Assembly (NCBI RefSeq): GCF_029285175.1
Contig: NZ_JABEDH010000002.1
Span: 682,001 to 746,000 of the forward strand
Reading direction: 5' to 3'
Source: Sulfitobacter sp. M05
GTDB taxonomy: Bacteria > Pseudomonadota > Alphaproteobacteria > Rhodobacterales > Rhodobacteraceae
DNA length: 64,000 bases
Position 1 is the stretch's first letter, and the number at the start of each line of letters is the position of its first letter. Under the pieces are notes generated by a model that saw only the letters and a list, made by a program, of their open reading frames with translations, did not search any database and had not been told where the DNA came from. The position numbers and the translations under genes were made by a program. Shown here one piece after another: positions 34,259 to 43,371 of the stretch.

Positions 34259-36208
34259 ATGCGCAGCCTTCTTTCTTTCACTTCCGTTTTAGCACTCGTC
34301 AGCGCGCAAGCCGTCTGGGCGCAAACGGCGGACCAGTTCCTGTTGGGGACAATTGTCCTTGAGACATCCAGTGCAAATGATGTTGGCGTGGATGCCGATG
34401 ATCTTGAGCGTAACGACCCCGGTGATCTGCAAGACGTGTTCAAAAACGAACCGACTGTATCGGTCAGCAGTTCCGTGCCGCTTTCGCAGAAAGTATTCGT
34501 GAACGGGATCGAGGAAACCAACCTTGCCACGACGATCGACGGCGCCCGCCAGAACAACAAGATTTTCCACCACAATGCGACAACCTACATTGATCCCGAG
34601 ATTCTGAAACAGGTGCGGATTGACCCCGGCGTTGCCCCAGCGGATGCAGGCCCCGGCGCGCTGGCGGGTTCCATTGGATATGAAACAAAAGACGTCGACG
34701 ACCTGCTTGCGCCCGGGTTGGGTTTCGGCGGGATTCTCAGCAGTGAATACACCTCTAACGGGGATGGGTTTTCAACCAGCCTGACGCTGTTCGGGCGGAG
34801 CGGCCCTGTCGAGGCGCTGGGATATGTGAAGGTTGCCAATGGCGACATCCGAACTAATGGCGATGGAAATGACATTCTCGGTTCTGCGGCCGGCCTGCAC
34901 AGCGGGTTGTTCAAGGTTGCGTTGAATGCGCAAAACGGTGGCCGTTTCGAGCTGTCTTATGAGGATGTCGAGGATGACGAATTGCGCCCTTATCGCGCTG
35001 ATATCGGCCTGTTGGCTGGTGGGCGTCCGGTGCCGGCAACGCGTCGCTATGTCCTGAACCGGCGTAACCTTGCCTTTAACTACACAACAACCCAGACAAC
35101 CGAAATGTGGGACCCCAAGTTCTCGCTGAGCTACAGCGTGACGGACCTTGGTCTGTTGGAGGATTCACAGCAGTCCGATGGCACAACTGACAGCATTTCA
35201 GGGTCCTTTCAAAACACCTTCACCTTGCAGAATGGCAGTGTAACGGCAGGTATGGATTTCTATCGGGACGAAGCCGAGAACATCTATCGTAGCTTTTCCA
35301 ACCCTGCTTTCAACCAAGCCAGCACAGAGAAATCCCGCAATGTCGGCATCTTTGCCCAAGGGCGCTTTGATCTGGGTGACCGGACAAAGCTGTCTACGGG
35401 GCTGCGCTATGACTGGAACAAGTTGACCGGTATCGAGGGCAGCACATTTTCCGACAGCGGTCTGTCGGCCAATATTACCGGGGAGTTTGCGGTCAATGAT
35501 ATCCTGACCCTCAGCGCCGGTGCTTCAAGCGTTTGGGGCGGTATCCCCTTGGCTGAGAATTTCATCTTTAACACGGCCTGGGTCTATCCCGACCATCTTG
35601 AGGCGGTAACGGCCAAAAACTATTTCTTGTCGGCGAACGCAGACCTTGGCGCGTGGAACCTGAAGGCGAAACTGTTCCGCACCGATCTCGAAAACGCCCG
35701 TACGGCCAGCTATCGTGCGGGACCGGGGGTAACGGCGGACGCGTCGTCCAAAGGGTTTGAACTGGGCGCGTCCTATGCATGGGAACGTGGTTTCTTCAGC
35801 ATCGGTTACTCGGATATCGACAGTACAGTGAACGGTTTCCCGGCGGACGGCTTCACCGGACGTTATCTGACCCAACCTTTCGGCGAGATGCTGACCATGG
35901 CTGTCGCGCATGAGTTTGAGCAGCATGACCTGACTGTGGGTGTGGATGCGCAATTCGCCTTCTCGTTACAGGGGTCTTATGCCGGCGCTCCGACCAATGT
36001 CATTGAAAGCTATGAGGTGGTGAACGCCTTTGCCGAATGGAATCCGAAGCAATACAAGAATTTCACACTGCGCGGTGAGATCAACAATGTCTTTGATCAA
36101 ACCTACGCAGAGCGCGGTACCTATGGACAGGAATTCGCAAATGACGGCGTGACCCCGCTGTATGAGCCTGGCCGTTCAATCTCTATCCGAGGAACCCTGC
36201 GGTTCTAA
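34259..36208 (+). CDS. TonB-dependent outer-membrane receptor (siderophore or heme type)
   Basis: A 649-residue outer-membrane receptor. A signal peptide (MRSLLSFTSVLALVSAQAVWA) is followed by a plug domain (DLQDVFKNEPTVSVSS, NLATTIDGARQNNKIFHHN, GPGALAGSIGYET) and a beta-barrel ending in aromatic Phe (GRSISIRGTLRF). The plug style resembles the HutA/heme and catecholate receptor groups. It precedes a siderophore-type ABC transporter cluster, so a ferric siderophore is the favoured ligand, but heme is not excluded. The start at 34259 follows CTGGGGA. Iron regulation is probable. Confidence 0.88.
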   Translation: MRSLLSFTSVLALVSAQAVWAQTADQFLLGTIVLETSSANDVGVDADDLERNDPGDLQDVFKNEPTVSVSSSVPLSQKVFVNGIEETNLATTIDGARQNNKIFHHNATTYIDPEILKQVRIDPGVAPADAGPGALAGSIGYETKDVDDLLAPGLGFGGILSSEYTSNGDGFSTSLTLFGRSGPVEALGYVKVANGDIRTNGDGNDILGSAAGLHSGLFKVALNAQNGGRFELSYEDVEDDELRPYRADIGLLAGGRPVPATRRYVLNRRNLAFNYTTTQTTEMWDPKFSLSYSVTDLGLLEDSQQSDGTTDSISGSFQNTFTLQNGSVTAGMDFYRDEAENIYRSFSNPAFNQASTEKSRNVGIFAQGRFDLGDRTKLSTGLRYDWNKLTGIEGSTFSDSGLSANITGEFAVNDILTLSAGASSVWGGIPLAENFIFNTAWVYPDHLEAVTAKNYFLSANADLGAWNLKAKLFRTDLENARTASYRAGPGVTADASSKGFELGASYAWERGFFSIGYSDIDSTVNGFPADGFTGRYLTQPFGEMLTMAVAHEFEQHDLTVGVDAQFAFSLQGSYAGAPTNVIESYEVVNAFAEWNPKQYKNFTLRGEINNVFDQTYAERGTYGQEFANDGVTPLYEPGRSISIRGTLRF

Positions 36209-36217
36209 GGAGTAGAC

Positions 36218-36252
36218 CCGTCCGCCGGTGCCTCCCTCGGGCCGGCGGACGG
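36218..36252. terminator. Hairpin terminator between convergent genes
   Basis: CCGTCCGCCGG (36218-36228) pairs perfectly with CCGGCGGACGG (36242-36252) around a 13-base loop. A short T run (AGATTTTA) follows on the plus strand. It lies between the TonB receptor and the convergent DUF2218 gene. Confidence 0.7.
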
Positions 36253-36257
36253 AGATT

Positions 36258-36539
36258 TTAGGCCGACCAGTTCATATTTTTGAAGTCTTCGCGGAAGGCA
36301 AAACGTTCAAGGTGACTGTCGATCACGCCTTTTGCACTATCCGTAGCTGCGTCGTGCAGCAGGTCGAACTGGACGGTCAACGTGGTGTCATCCGCCCGAA
36401 AGTGGGCCGGGCCAAAGATGAAATGCGCCGTGCCTTCCGTCTCGGTATATTCCACTTCGATTTTATGCCCGAAGTGTTTGCACAGCTGACCAAGGTACTT
36501 TGCGGCATTGGGTGTCTGAAAGGTTCCTGTAAGAGGCAT
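36258..36539 (-). CDS. DUF2218 protein
   Basis: A 93-residue soluble protein with the DUF2218 pattern PNAAKYLGQLCKHFGHKIEV and a later FRADDTTLTVQFD strand. DUF2218 proteins are often encoded beside siderophore uptake genes; their function is not established. The start at 36539 has AGGAATACGAT upstream; the longer frame to 36602 lacks family sequence. It is divergent from the iron-siderophore binding protein gene. Confidence 0.85.
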   Translation of the reverse strand: MPLTGTFQTPNAAKYLGQLCKHFGHKIEVEYTETEGTAHFIFGPAHFRADDTTLTVQFDLLHDAATDSAKGVIDSHLERFAFREDFKNMNWSA

Positions 36540-36549
36540 ATCGTATTCC

Positions 36550-36564
36550 TGACAAAATTTGTTA
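36550..36564. promoter_or_regulatory. Candidate RirA/iron-responsive operator
   Basis: TGA-N9-TTA with palindromic core ACAAA-A-TTTGT lies in the divergent space between DUF2218 and the iron binding protein gene. It differs from the TGA-N9-TCA RirA motif at one base and would serve both genes. Confidence 0.35.
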
Positions 36565-36663
36565 ACTATGTCTGGACTCGCGCGTTTTGGCCGATTAATC
36601 AACTCGAAACCCGCACGCCACGTTTCGACCCAGCCAAGCGGCCTTTCTCAAAAAGGACGAAAC

Positions 36664-37548
36664 ATGTTGCGCAATTTCCTTATTTCACTTGTCGTTCTCG
36701 CCGCTCCCGCGTTTGCAGATACGGTCGAGATCGAAACCATTCGTGGCCCGCAAACGGTCGAGAAGAACACCGAAACTGTGGTGGTTTATGACATTGCTGC
36801 GTTGGATACGCTGGACGCTTTGGGCATTTCTGTCGATGGCGTGGTCAGCTCGCTTTATGTTCCGTATCTAAGTGCTGGTGATGCCCGAGTGGTTGGGACC
36901 CTGTTTGAACCGGACTATGAGGTTCTGGCCGAAATTACCCCCGATCTGATCATCGCGGGTGGGCGGACACACGAGGCCGTGCCGGACCTTGCGCGCATGG
37001 CACCAACCATTGACATGACCATCTGGCAAGACGCTGTTGGTGAAGGACTGGCGCGGCTTGCGGCCTATGGCAAGGTGTTCGGGAAAGAAGCGGAAGCCGC
37101 CAAGCTTGCCGCAGACTTTGACACCAAATTGACACGCGCCCGAGAAAGCGTAGCAGGACAGGGTGGCGCATTGATCCTGATGACAAACGGGCCGAAAATC
37201 TCCGCCTATGGGACAAGCGGGCGGTTTGGTTGGATGCATCGGGCATTGGGGCTGAGCGAAGCTGCGCCGGACATCGAACAGGCTAGCCATGGCGAGGCGG
37301 TCAGTTTTGAATTCATCCGCGATGCAAACCCCGATATCCTTATTGTGATTGACCGGCTTGCCGCGATTGGACAGGACGGGGCGGCGGCCAAGGCGACGCT
37401 GGACAACGCGCTGGTACATGAGACCGCTGCGTGGAAGAACGGGCGCGTCGTCTATCTTGACAGTGCGGCGACATATGTCGCCAACGGTGGCATCCAGTCG
37501 CTCAACCTGTTTCTCGACCAGATCCTTGCTCTCTTTGCACAGGGGTGA
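36664..37548 (+). CDS. Periplasmic ferric-siderophore-binding protein (FatB/CeuA-like)
   Basis: A 294-residue type III solute-binding protein with a signal peptide (MLRNFLISLVVLAAPAFA). The conserved VVYDIAALDTLDALG, PDLIIAGGRTHEAVP and DANPDILIVIDRLAAIG segments match FatB, CeuA and YclQ proteins that bind catecholate or mixed siderophores. It is followed by two permeases and an ATPase with overlapping stops and starts. The siderophore identity is not known and no biosynthetic genes are visible. Confidence 0.9.
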   Translation: MLRNFLISLVVLAAPAFADTVEIETIRGPQTVEKNTETVVVYDIAALDTLDALGISVDGVVSSLYVPYLSAGDARVVGTLFEPDYEVLAEITPDLIIAGGRTHEAVPDLARMAPTIDMTIWQDAVGEGLARLAAYGKVFGKEAEAAKLAADFDTKLTRARESVAGQGGALILMTNGPKISAYGTSGRFGWMHRALGLSEAAPDIEQASHGEAVSFEFIRDANPDILIVIDRLAAIGQDGAAAKATLDNALVHETAAWKNGRVVYLDSAATYVANGGIQSLNLFLDQILALFAQG

Positions 37549-37553
37549 CGCTG

Positions 37554-38492
37554 ATGCGCGCGGCTTTGTCTGTTGGGGTGCTGGCTGCGCTTGTGGTGAT
37601 GTCACTGATCACGGGCATCATTGATCTGCGCGGTGATGATAATGCGCTGAGCCTGCTGATGGTCAGCCGAATACCGCGCACCGCCGCCGCCCTGATCGCA
37701 GGGGCCGCGCTGGCAATTGCCGGGGCAATCATGCAGATGCTTGTGCGCAACCGGTTCGTGGAGCCGATGACCGCGGGGACGGGGCAGGGGGCGGCGCTTG
37801 GCATTCTGGGCGCGATCCTGTTTTTTCCCGGTGCGCCGGTTCAGGTTCAAATGGGTATCGCGGCGGCAACGGCGCTTGTCACCAGCCTTGGCTTTCTTGC
37901 TATGGTGCAGCGCTTGCCAACGACCCAGCCTCTGCTGGTGCCGCTCGTTGGATTGATCTATGGCGGGCTTTTGGCGGCGGTTGTGACGTTTGTCGCTTAT
38001 CAGGCCGATCTGCTGCAGTTCATTGACATCTGGATGAACGGAGAGTTTTCCGGCGTTTTGCAAGGGCGCTATGAACTGCTTTGGATTGCGGCAGCGGTCG
38101 CGGTCGCCGCCTATTTTATCGCGGATCAATTTGCCATTGTCGGCATGGGGCGCACGATTTCGGTCAACCTTGGCCTGAAATACCGGCAAGTAATGGCCTT
38201 GGGGTTATGCGCCATCGCGGTGATTTCGGCATTGACGGTTGTGACGGTTGGGGCGATCCCTTTTGTCGGTCTGGTGGTGCCCAATATTGTGTCGCGGCTT
38301 TATGGCGACAACCTGCGCCAAACGCTTCCGTTGACCGCGCTTTGGGGCGCTGGGGCTGTGTTGCTCTGCGACATCCTTGGGCGGGTATCGCGCTATCCGT
38401 TCGAGATCCCTGTGGGCACGGTTTTTGGTGTGATCGGCACGGCGGTCTTTCTGGTATTACTCTATAAACGGCCAGCGCATGAGCGATCGTAA
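37554..38492 (+). CDS. Ferric-siderophore ABC transporter permease 1 (FecCD family)
   Basis: A 312-residue permease with about nine hydrophobic helices. Signatures include RIPRTAAALIAGAALAIAGAIMQ and the VGAIPFVGLVVPNIVSRL loop. ATG 37554 is preferred over GTG 37545 because AGGGGTG lies 6 bases upstream. It overlaps permease 2 by 14 nt. Confidence 0.92.
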   Translation: MRAALSVGVLAALVVMSLITGIIDLRGDDNALSLLMVSRIPRTAAALIAGAALAIAGAIMQMLVRNRFVEPMTAGTGQGAALGILGAILFFPGAPVQVQMGIAAATALVTSLGFLAMVQRLPTTQPLLVPLVGLIYGGLLAAVVTFVAYQADLLQFIDIWMNGEFSGVLQGRYELLWIAAAVAVAAYFIADQFAIVGMGRTISVNLGLKYRQVMALGLCAIAVISALTVVTVGAIPFVGLVVPNIVSRLYGDNLRQTLPLTALWGAGAVLLCDILGRVSRYPFEIPVGTVFGVIGTAVFLVLLYKRPAHERS

Positions 38493-39426
38493 CCTGCTCC
38501 TGCTGCTCAGTGGCCTCGCCTGTCTTGCGATGTTTGGTTTTATGACGCTGGGCGTGCGGGCACCTTGGGGTTTCGTCTTGCCGTTCCGGGGCGAAAAGCT
38601 GGTTGCGCTTATTCTCGTCGCGCTGGCGGTTTCCACCTCGACAGTCTTGTTCCAGACGATCAGCTTTAATCGTATTCTGACACCTGCGGTCATGGGATTC
38701 GATGCGCTTTACCTGCTGTTGTTGACGCTGGCGGTGTATGGGTTGGGGGGCATCGGATTTACCGCCCTGTCGCCTGTCGCGGTCTTTGCCATCACTTCTG
38801 GTGTGCTTGTTCTTGCTGCGCTGGCGTTGTTTGGCACGCTCTTGGGGCAGGCCCGTGCCGATCTGCTGCGGATGATCCTGACGGGGATCATTTTCGGCGT
38901 TCTGTTTCGATCAATCACCGCATTTCTACAGCGGATGATCGACCCCAATGAATTTGCCGTCATTCAGGTGAATGCCTTTGCCCGGTTCAACACCATTGAA
39001 ACTGACATCCTGATCCTTGCCGCGCCAATAACCCTTGTTGCGTTGATGCTGTCCTGGAGAATGCGCCGCCGCCTTGATGTGATCTCGCTGGGGCCGGCCA
39101 CGGCAACCTCGCTGGGGGAACGGCCCAAACAAGGACAGATGCAGGCACTTGCGCTGACTGCGGTGCTTGTCTCGGTTTCGACAGCCTTTGTCGGGCCGGT
39201 GGTGTTTCTGGGGTTGCTGGTTGTCAGCCTTGCCCATGCGATCCGGCCAACCCCGTATCATGCGGTCTTGCTGCCCGTAGCGGGTTTGATTTCGGTCATC
39301 ACGCTTGTCGGTGGACAGGCCGTGCTTGAGCGGGTGCTGGGTCTGAATACCCCCCTGTCTGTGGTGATCGATCTGATCGGGGGATGCGTATTTTTGATCC
39401 TTGTCTTGAAGGGAACCCGCACATGA
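38479..39426 (+). CDS. Ferric-siderophore ABC transporter permease 2 (FecCD family)
   Basis: A 315-residue permease with the paired helices expected of the second FecCD subunit: FNRILTPAVMGFDALYLLL and VGPVVFLGLLVVSLAHAIRPT. It overlaps both neighbours, and it should pair with permease 1 to form the inner-membrane channel. Confidence 0.92.
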   Translation: MSDRNLLLLLSGLACLAMFGFMTLGVRAPWGFVLPFRGEKLVALILVALAVSTSTVLFQTISFNRILTPAVMGFDALYLLLLTLAVYGLGGIGFTALSPVAVFAITSGVLVLAALALFGTLLGQARADLLRMILTGIIFGVLFRSITAFLQRMIDPNEFAVIQVNAFARFNTIETDILILAAPITLVALMLSWRMRRRLDVISLGPATATSLGERPKQGQMQALALTAVLVSVSTAFVGPVVFLGLLVVSLAHAIRPTPYHAVLLPVAGLISVITLVGGQAVLERVLGLNTPLSVVIDLIGGCVFLILVLKGTRT

Positions 39427-40175
39427 TCAAGGTTGAGGGCGTCACATATCAAATCGTAAGGCAGGAGATATTGTCGGACGTCTCAGTTAATATTCCTAAA
39501 GGTGGCGTTACCGCGTTGATCGGGCCGAACGGTGCCGGCAAATCAACGCTGCTGTCCCTTATCGCCCGGCTTATGCCGCTGCAAACCGGCACGATCCATG
39601 TTGATGGGCAAGCTATCGGTCAAACGCCAAGCGATACGCTTGCCCGTAGTCTTGCGATTCTGCCGCAGGCCAGTGATATCGCCCCCAGATTGACGGTTGC
39701 ACAGCTGGTCCGGTTTGGCCGTTATCCTCACAGTAAGGGCCGCCCGACACCGGCCTGTCTGGAAAAGGTTGAGGAAGCGATGATGCGGTTTGACCTTGGC
39801 GCACTGCAAGACCGGATGATCGACACGCTTTCCGGCGGACAGAGACAGCGCGCGCTGATCGCCATGTCCTATGCACAGGATACCGATTATCTGTTGTTGG
39901 ATGAACCCTTGAACAATCTCGATATTGCCGCTGCGCGCCACCTGATGAAGCTGTTGCAGACCATGGCCCGTGCCGAAGGCAAAACGATCCTTATTGTCTT
40001 GCATGACATCAACTATGCAGGGGCCTATGCGGATCGGATTGTCGCCATGCGCAAAGGCCGGATCATGGCAGAAGGGCCGCCCCAGTCTGTGATATCAACG
40101 CAGGCATTGGCAGAGATTTTCGATACCGACGCGCATGTGGTTTTGCAGGACGGGCGACCGCTCGTTATGGTCTAA
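39423..40175 (+). CDS. Ferric-siderophore ABC transporter ATP-binding protein
   Basis: A 250-residue ATPase. Walker A is GPNGAGKS, the signature is LSGGQRQR, Walker B is LLLDEPLNNLD, and the switch histidine is in LHDINYAGAYADRIV. Start 39423 overlaps permease 2 by 4 nt. It completes a binding protein, two permeases and an ATPase set. Confidence 0.94.
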   Translation: MIKVEGVTYQIVRQEILSDVSVNIPKGGVTALIGPNGAGKSTLLSLIARLMPLQTGTIHVDGQAIGQTPSDTLARSLAILPQASDIAPRLTVAQLVRFGRYPHSKGRPTPACLEKVEEAMMRFDLGALQDRMIDTLSGGQRQRALIAMSYAQDTDYLLLDEPLNNLDIAAARHLMKLLQTMARAEGKTILIVLHDINYAGAYADRIVAMRKGRIMAEGPPQSVISTQALAEIFDTDAHVVLQDGRPLVMV

Positions 40176-40534
40176 ACAACGCGGGCGACAAAAGGCATCG
40201 CGCGCCGGCCAATGTCTGGTAGCAGGGAGGGGCGTCAGTATTTATTGCTATCGCCGGCTGGTCATTTAACTGGCATTAAGTTTACAAAAAAAGTCAGAAA
40301 ATTACGGGGCCTTGGCCATCAATTTAAAATATTGATTTTCCGTCATTATTCAAGATTTACTCGCCAATAAAGGTCATGGAAAATCGCCCAACATCTCTGA
40401 AATGGTGACCTGTTACCTTGAATATGCAGGCGATTTACGCGAAAAGATCAGAAAATAGGAACCCAGCCAAACAGCCTGAGCTACAGCGCTGATCGTCAGG
40501 CCGCCTGCATCAATTTTTTGAAAAGGACCCGGCT
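40176..40534. other. 359-base AT-rich intergenic region
   Basis: No ORF is supported. The middle is markedly AT-rich and contains the inverted repeat ATCAAT-N7-ATTGAT at 40318-40336, a possible operator for the ExbB-TonB operon that follows. AGGTCA and TGACCT at about 40371 and 40406 form a wider inverted pair. No T-rich terminator hairpin was found for the upstream ABC operon. Confidence 0.5.
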
Positions 40535-40963
40535 ATGAATTGCCTTGTGAAATGCGCCTGTGCGTTGGGGTTGACGGTGTCTGGCGCGGCTCTTGCGCAG
40601 GAAACCGACCTTGGTGGACGGATTGCCGTTGAGTTGAACGCGGCACAGACAACCGATACCGCCTGCACGCTTACCTTTATGATCACAAACGGGTTAAAGG
40701 CGCAGGTGGATCGGGTTGTTTATGAAACGGTCCTTTTCGACACCAAGGGCCAGGTGAACCGCCTCACCCTTTTTGACTTTGGCACCCTGCCGGTTGCACG
40801 GCCCCGTGTGCGGCAGTTCTCTGTGCCGGAACTGACCTGTGACCAATTGGGGCGTGTGTTGTTCAATGGGGCCAATACTTGTGACGGTGCTGACCTGGAC
40901 AAGGGAGACTGCGCACGCGGTCTTGATCTTTCTACACGCACTCAGATCGAGGTGATCGGATGA
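40535..40963 (+). CDS. Secreted hypothetical protein in the ExbB-TonB operon
   Basis: A 142-residue protein with an N-terminal hydrophobic signal (LVKCACALGLTVSGAALAQ) and a compact beta-rich body (CTLTFMITNGLKAQVDRVVYETVLFDTKGQVNRLTLFDFG). Mature cysteines include those in DTACTLTF, ELTCDQLG, ANTCDGAD and GDCARGLD, so disulfides are likely. It overlaps exbB by 4 nt, which ties it to the TonB system in the periplasm; its role is unknown. Confidence 0.75.
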   Translation: MNCLVKCACALGLTVSGAALAQETDLGGRIAVELNAAQTTDTACTLTFMITNGLKAQVDRVVYETVLFDTKGQVNRLTLFDFGTLPVARPRVRQFSVPELTCDQLGRVLFNGANTCDGADLDKGDCARGLDLSTRTQIEVIG

Positions 40964-41613
40964 TCCAGAATTGGTTTGAACCCCTGCGCCAGATTGCAGA
41001 GGTCGGTGGTCCGGTTGTGGTGATCCTGATGGGTGTGGCGGTGCTGACACTTGCTGTTGCGCTTTACAAGATATGGCAATTCTGGGTGGCAGGCGTTGGT
41101 CGGCACCTTGCGTTGAAGGAAGCGGTCAGCGCATGGGATAGTGGCAAGCGTATTGGCGCGCGGGCGGCGCTTGCGCGTTCGACCAGCTATCTCGCACCGG
41201 TTGTGGACATGGCGTTTCTTTGTGGTGATGCACAATATGACAGGCTGCTGGCCGAAGCAGAAACCCGCTTTGCCAAACTTGAGCGCGGGTTCCGCTTGTT
41301 TGATTCCGTGGCCCAATTGGCCCCGCTGCTGGGGCTGTTTGGCACAGTTCTGGGAATGATCGAAGCGTTCCAGTCCCTGCAAGACGCGGGTTCTCAGGTC
41401 GATCCGTCGATCCTTGCCGGTGGCATCTGGGTGGCCCTGCTGACCACTGCTGTCGGTTTGGTTGTAGCAATGCCCACGGCCTTGATCCTAAGCTGGCTGG
41501 AAGGCCGGATGGAGGCAGAGCGGGTGATTGCAGACAAGGCGATCCTGACCATCCTGCACCCTTCTGACAATAACCCCGCGGTAACGGCTGATGCGGGGCC
41601 GGACCATGGCTAG
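40960..41613 (+). CDS. exbB: MotA/TolQ/ExbB proton-channel protein
   Basis: A 217-residue protein with three predicted membrane helices. The conserved region LFDSVAQLAPLLGLFGTVLGMIEAF and IWVALLTTAVGLVVAMPTALI are the ExbB/TolQ core. It couples the proton gradient to TonB for the receptors of this block. It overlaps the preceding gene by 4 nt and the ExbD gene by 8 nt. Confidence 0.93.
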   Translation: MIQNWFEPLRQIAEVGGPVVVILMGVAVLTLAVALYKIWQFWVAGVGRHLALKEAVSAWDSGKRIGARAALARSTSYLAPVVDMAFLCGDAQYDRLLAEAETRFAKLERGFRLFDSVAQLAPLLGLFGTVLGMIEAFQSLQDAGSQVDPSILAGGIWVALLTTAVGLVVAMPTALILSWLEGRMEAERVIADKAILTILHPSDNNPAVTADAGPDHG

Positions 41614-41983
41614 GCTACGGACACGGCGGCGCAAATTGTCGATGACGTCCTTGATCGACGTGATCTTCCTGCTGCTGCTGTTTTTCATGCTGACCTCGAC
41701 CTTTTCAAAGTTCGCCGAAGTGGAGTTGTCAGCGGCGGGGGCGGGCGCTGTTGCCAGTCCGGATGCGCCGCCGCTGTTTATGCAGCTTGGGGCAGATGAT
41801 GTGCGGTTGAATGGCGATCCGGTTGCCCTTGATGCCTTGGGGCTGTCTCCGCTGGCGAAAGCGGAGCAAGGGACCACCCTGCTGGTCAGCCTTGGCACCG
41901 AAGTTGATTCACAGCGGTTGACCGATCTGTTGGTTGCATTGCGTCGTCTGCCCGCCCTGCGCGTGACGGTCTTAGGAGGCTGA
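41606..41983 (+). CDS. exbD: ExbD/TolR-family protein 1
   Basis: A 125-residue protein with one N-terminal helix containing the functional aspartate (SLIDVIFLLLLFFML) and a periplasmic domain. ATG 41606 overlaps exbB; an in-frame ATG at 41591 is also possible. Confidence 0.9.
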   Translation: MARLRTRRRKLSMTSLIDVIFLLLLFFMLTSTFSKFAEVELSAAGAGAVASPDAPPLFMQLGADDVRLNGDPVALDALGLSPLAKAEQGTTLLVSLGTEVDSQRLTDLLVALRRLPALRVTVLGG

Positions 41984-41986
41984 AGG

Positions 41987-42376
41987 ATGCGCAAGCTGTC
42001 TAAGGGTAAACCACAGCGGGAACCGACGATTGCCTTGATCAACATCGTCTTTCTGATGCTGGTTTTTTTCATGGTGGCAGGCACTTTGGCGCAGCCATTG
42101 GACCCCGCGCTCAAGTTGGTTGAAACGGCCGATCTGGATGGACGGGCCCCGCCAGATGCTTTGGTGGTACATGCCGATGGGCGTCTGTCCTATCGCGGTG
42201 ACGATCAGCCGGACGCAGCCGGGTTTTTAGCGATTTTGGACGCGCAGGAACGCGAGGTGGTTCGTCTGGTTCCTGACCGCGCATTGCCTGCAAAAACCCT
42301 CGTTGCGCTGACCCGCGAGCTTCGTGCCGCAGGGGCACAGAAAGTCATGCTTGTGACAGAAAGGGCGCTGAAATGA
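41987..42376 (+). CDS. ExbD/TolR-family protein 2
   Basis: A 129-residue second ExbD paralogue: the helix reads ALINIVFLMLVFFMVAG, with Asn in place of the proton-relay Asp that is present in the first ExbD (SLIDVIF versus ALINIVF). The two ExbD proteins therefore appear non-equivalent. It overlaps tonB by 4 nt. Confidence 0.88.
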   Translation: MRKLSKGKPQREPTIALINIVFLMLVFFMVAGTLAQPLDPALKLVETADLDGRAPPDALVVHADGRLSYRGDDQPDAAGFLAILDAQEREVVRLVPDRALPAKTLVALTRELRAAGAQKVMLVTERALK

Positions 42377-43356
42377 TCCGTACCTCCCCCCTTGCCAAAG
42401 TCGTTTCATTCGCGCTTTCCTCGGCCCTTGTGGTTGCAACGGCGCACTATGCATTCCCTGACCAGAAGATAGAGATCGCAGGCGGCGGCCTTCCGGTTGA
42501 GGCGCGTGCAGGATCGGCCTTTGAGGATATGGCGCAGGGTGTCATGACACCGGACGCTGTTGATGATGCGCCCCTTACGCCGGCCCCGCCTGTAGAAACA
42601 GCCAAACCTTTGGCGGCAGAGGTGTTGCCAAAGCCACAGGTGGAAGCCGCGCTTCAACCTCCGATTTCGACGGTTGTGCCTGCCGCACGTCCGGCCCAGG
42701 CACCAACAGTCAAACCGGTGCCTTTGCCTCTTGCTCCTGCGGCTGATGCGATTTTGCCGGCGGTTGTGCCGGATGTAACGCCGCCACAGGTTGCAACACC
42801 CAGCGCCGAAACGGTTGCCCCCACCCAGACCATTGTTGCTGAGACGCCCGAGGCGACGGCGCCCCCGCAATCGATCAGGCCGCAGCGGCGCGATCCAGTG
42901 AAGGCCGCGCAAGTCGCAGCGGCCCGGCCAAAGCCGAAACAAATCAAAGTGGCGCGCAAGCAGAGACCGAAACAGAAAACCCGACGTGGCAATGCCAAGC
43001 AGAACAACACTCAAGGTGCAAGAAATGGCACCAGCAATCAGGCCAAAGCACGCAAGTCGGGACAGGGGAAACGGGTGGCGGCGCAGGCTGGCAACGCGGC
43101 GCGTGACAATTATCCGGGAAAGGTCATGCGCAAAATCAGCCGCGTCCGCAAACCTAACGTACGTGCGCGCGGTACTGCTGTGATTGCGTTTCGAGTGTCT
43201 GCCAGCGGGGGATTGTCAGGTGTTTCAGTGGCGCGCAGCTCCGGCTCTGCCGCACTGGATCAGGCGGCCATGCGGGTGGTGAAAAAGGCCGCGCCCTTTC
43301 CCAAGCCACCGGGTGGCGCGCGCCGCAATTTTTCGATCCGGATCAAGGGGCGCTGA
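42373..43356 (+). CDS. tonB: Energy-transducing TonB protein
   Basis: A 327-residue TonB. An N-terminal anchor (VVSFALSSALVVATAHYAF) is followed by a long Pro/Ala-rich periplasmic spacer, a very basic region (KPKQIKVARKQRPKQKTRRG), and the C-terminal domain with YPGKVMRKISRV and GSAALDQAAMRVVKKAAPFP. It is the only TonB seen in the window and probably serves both TonB receptors. Confidence 0.92.
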   Translation: MIRTSPLAKVVSFALSSALVVATAHYAFPDQKIEIAGGGLPVEARAGSAFEDMAQGVMTPDAVDDAPLTPAPPVETAKPLAAEVLPKPQVEAALQPPISTVVPAARPAQAPTVKPVPLPLAPAADAILPAVVPDVTPPQVATPSAETVAPTQTIVAETPEATAPPQSIRPQRRDPVKAAQVAAARPKPKQIKVARKQRPKQKTRRGNAKQNNTQGARNGTSNQAKARKSGQGKRVAAQAGNAARDNYPGKVMRKISRVRKPNVRARGTAVIAFRVSASGGLSGVSVARSSGSAALDQAAMRVVKKAAPFPKPPGGARRNFSIRIKGR

Positions 43357-43371
43357 GTTTAGGGGCAGACC

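Noticed and set aside
40176..40534. Possible small RNA or riboswitch in the AT-rich spacer before the TonB operon
   Set aside because: No compact structure or T-rich terminator was found; only weak inverted repeats, so it is reported only as intergenic.
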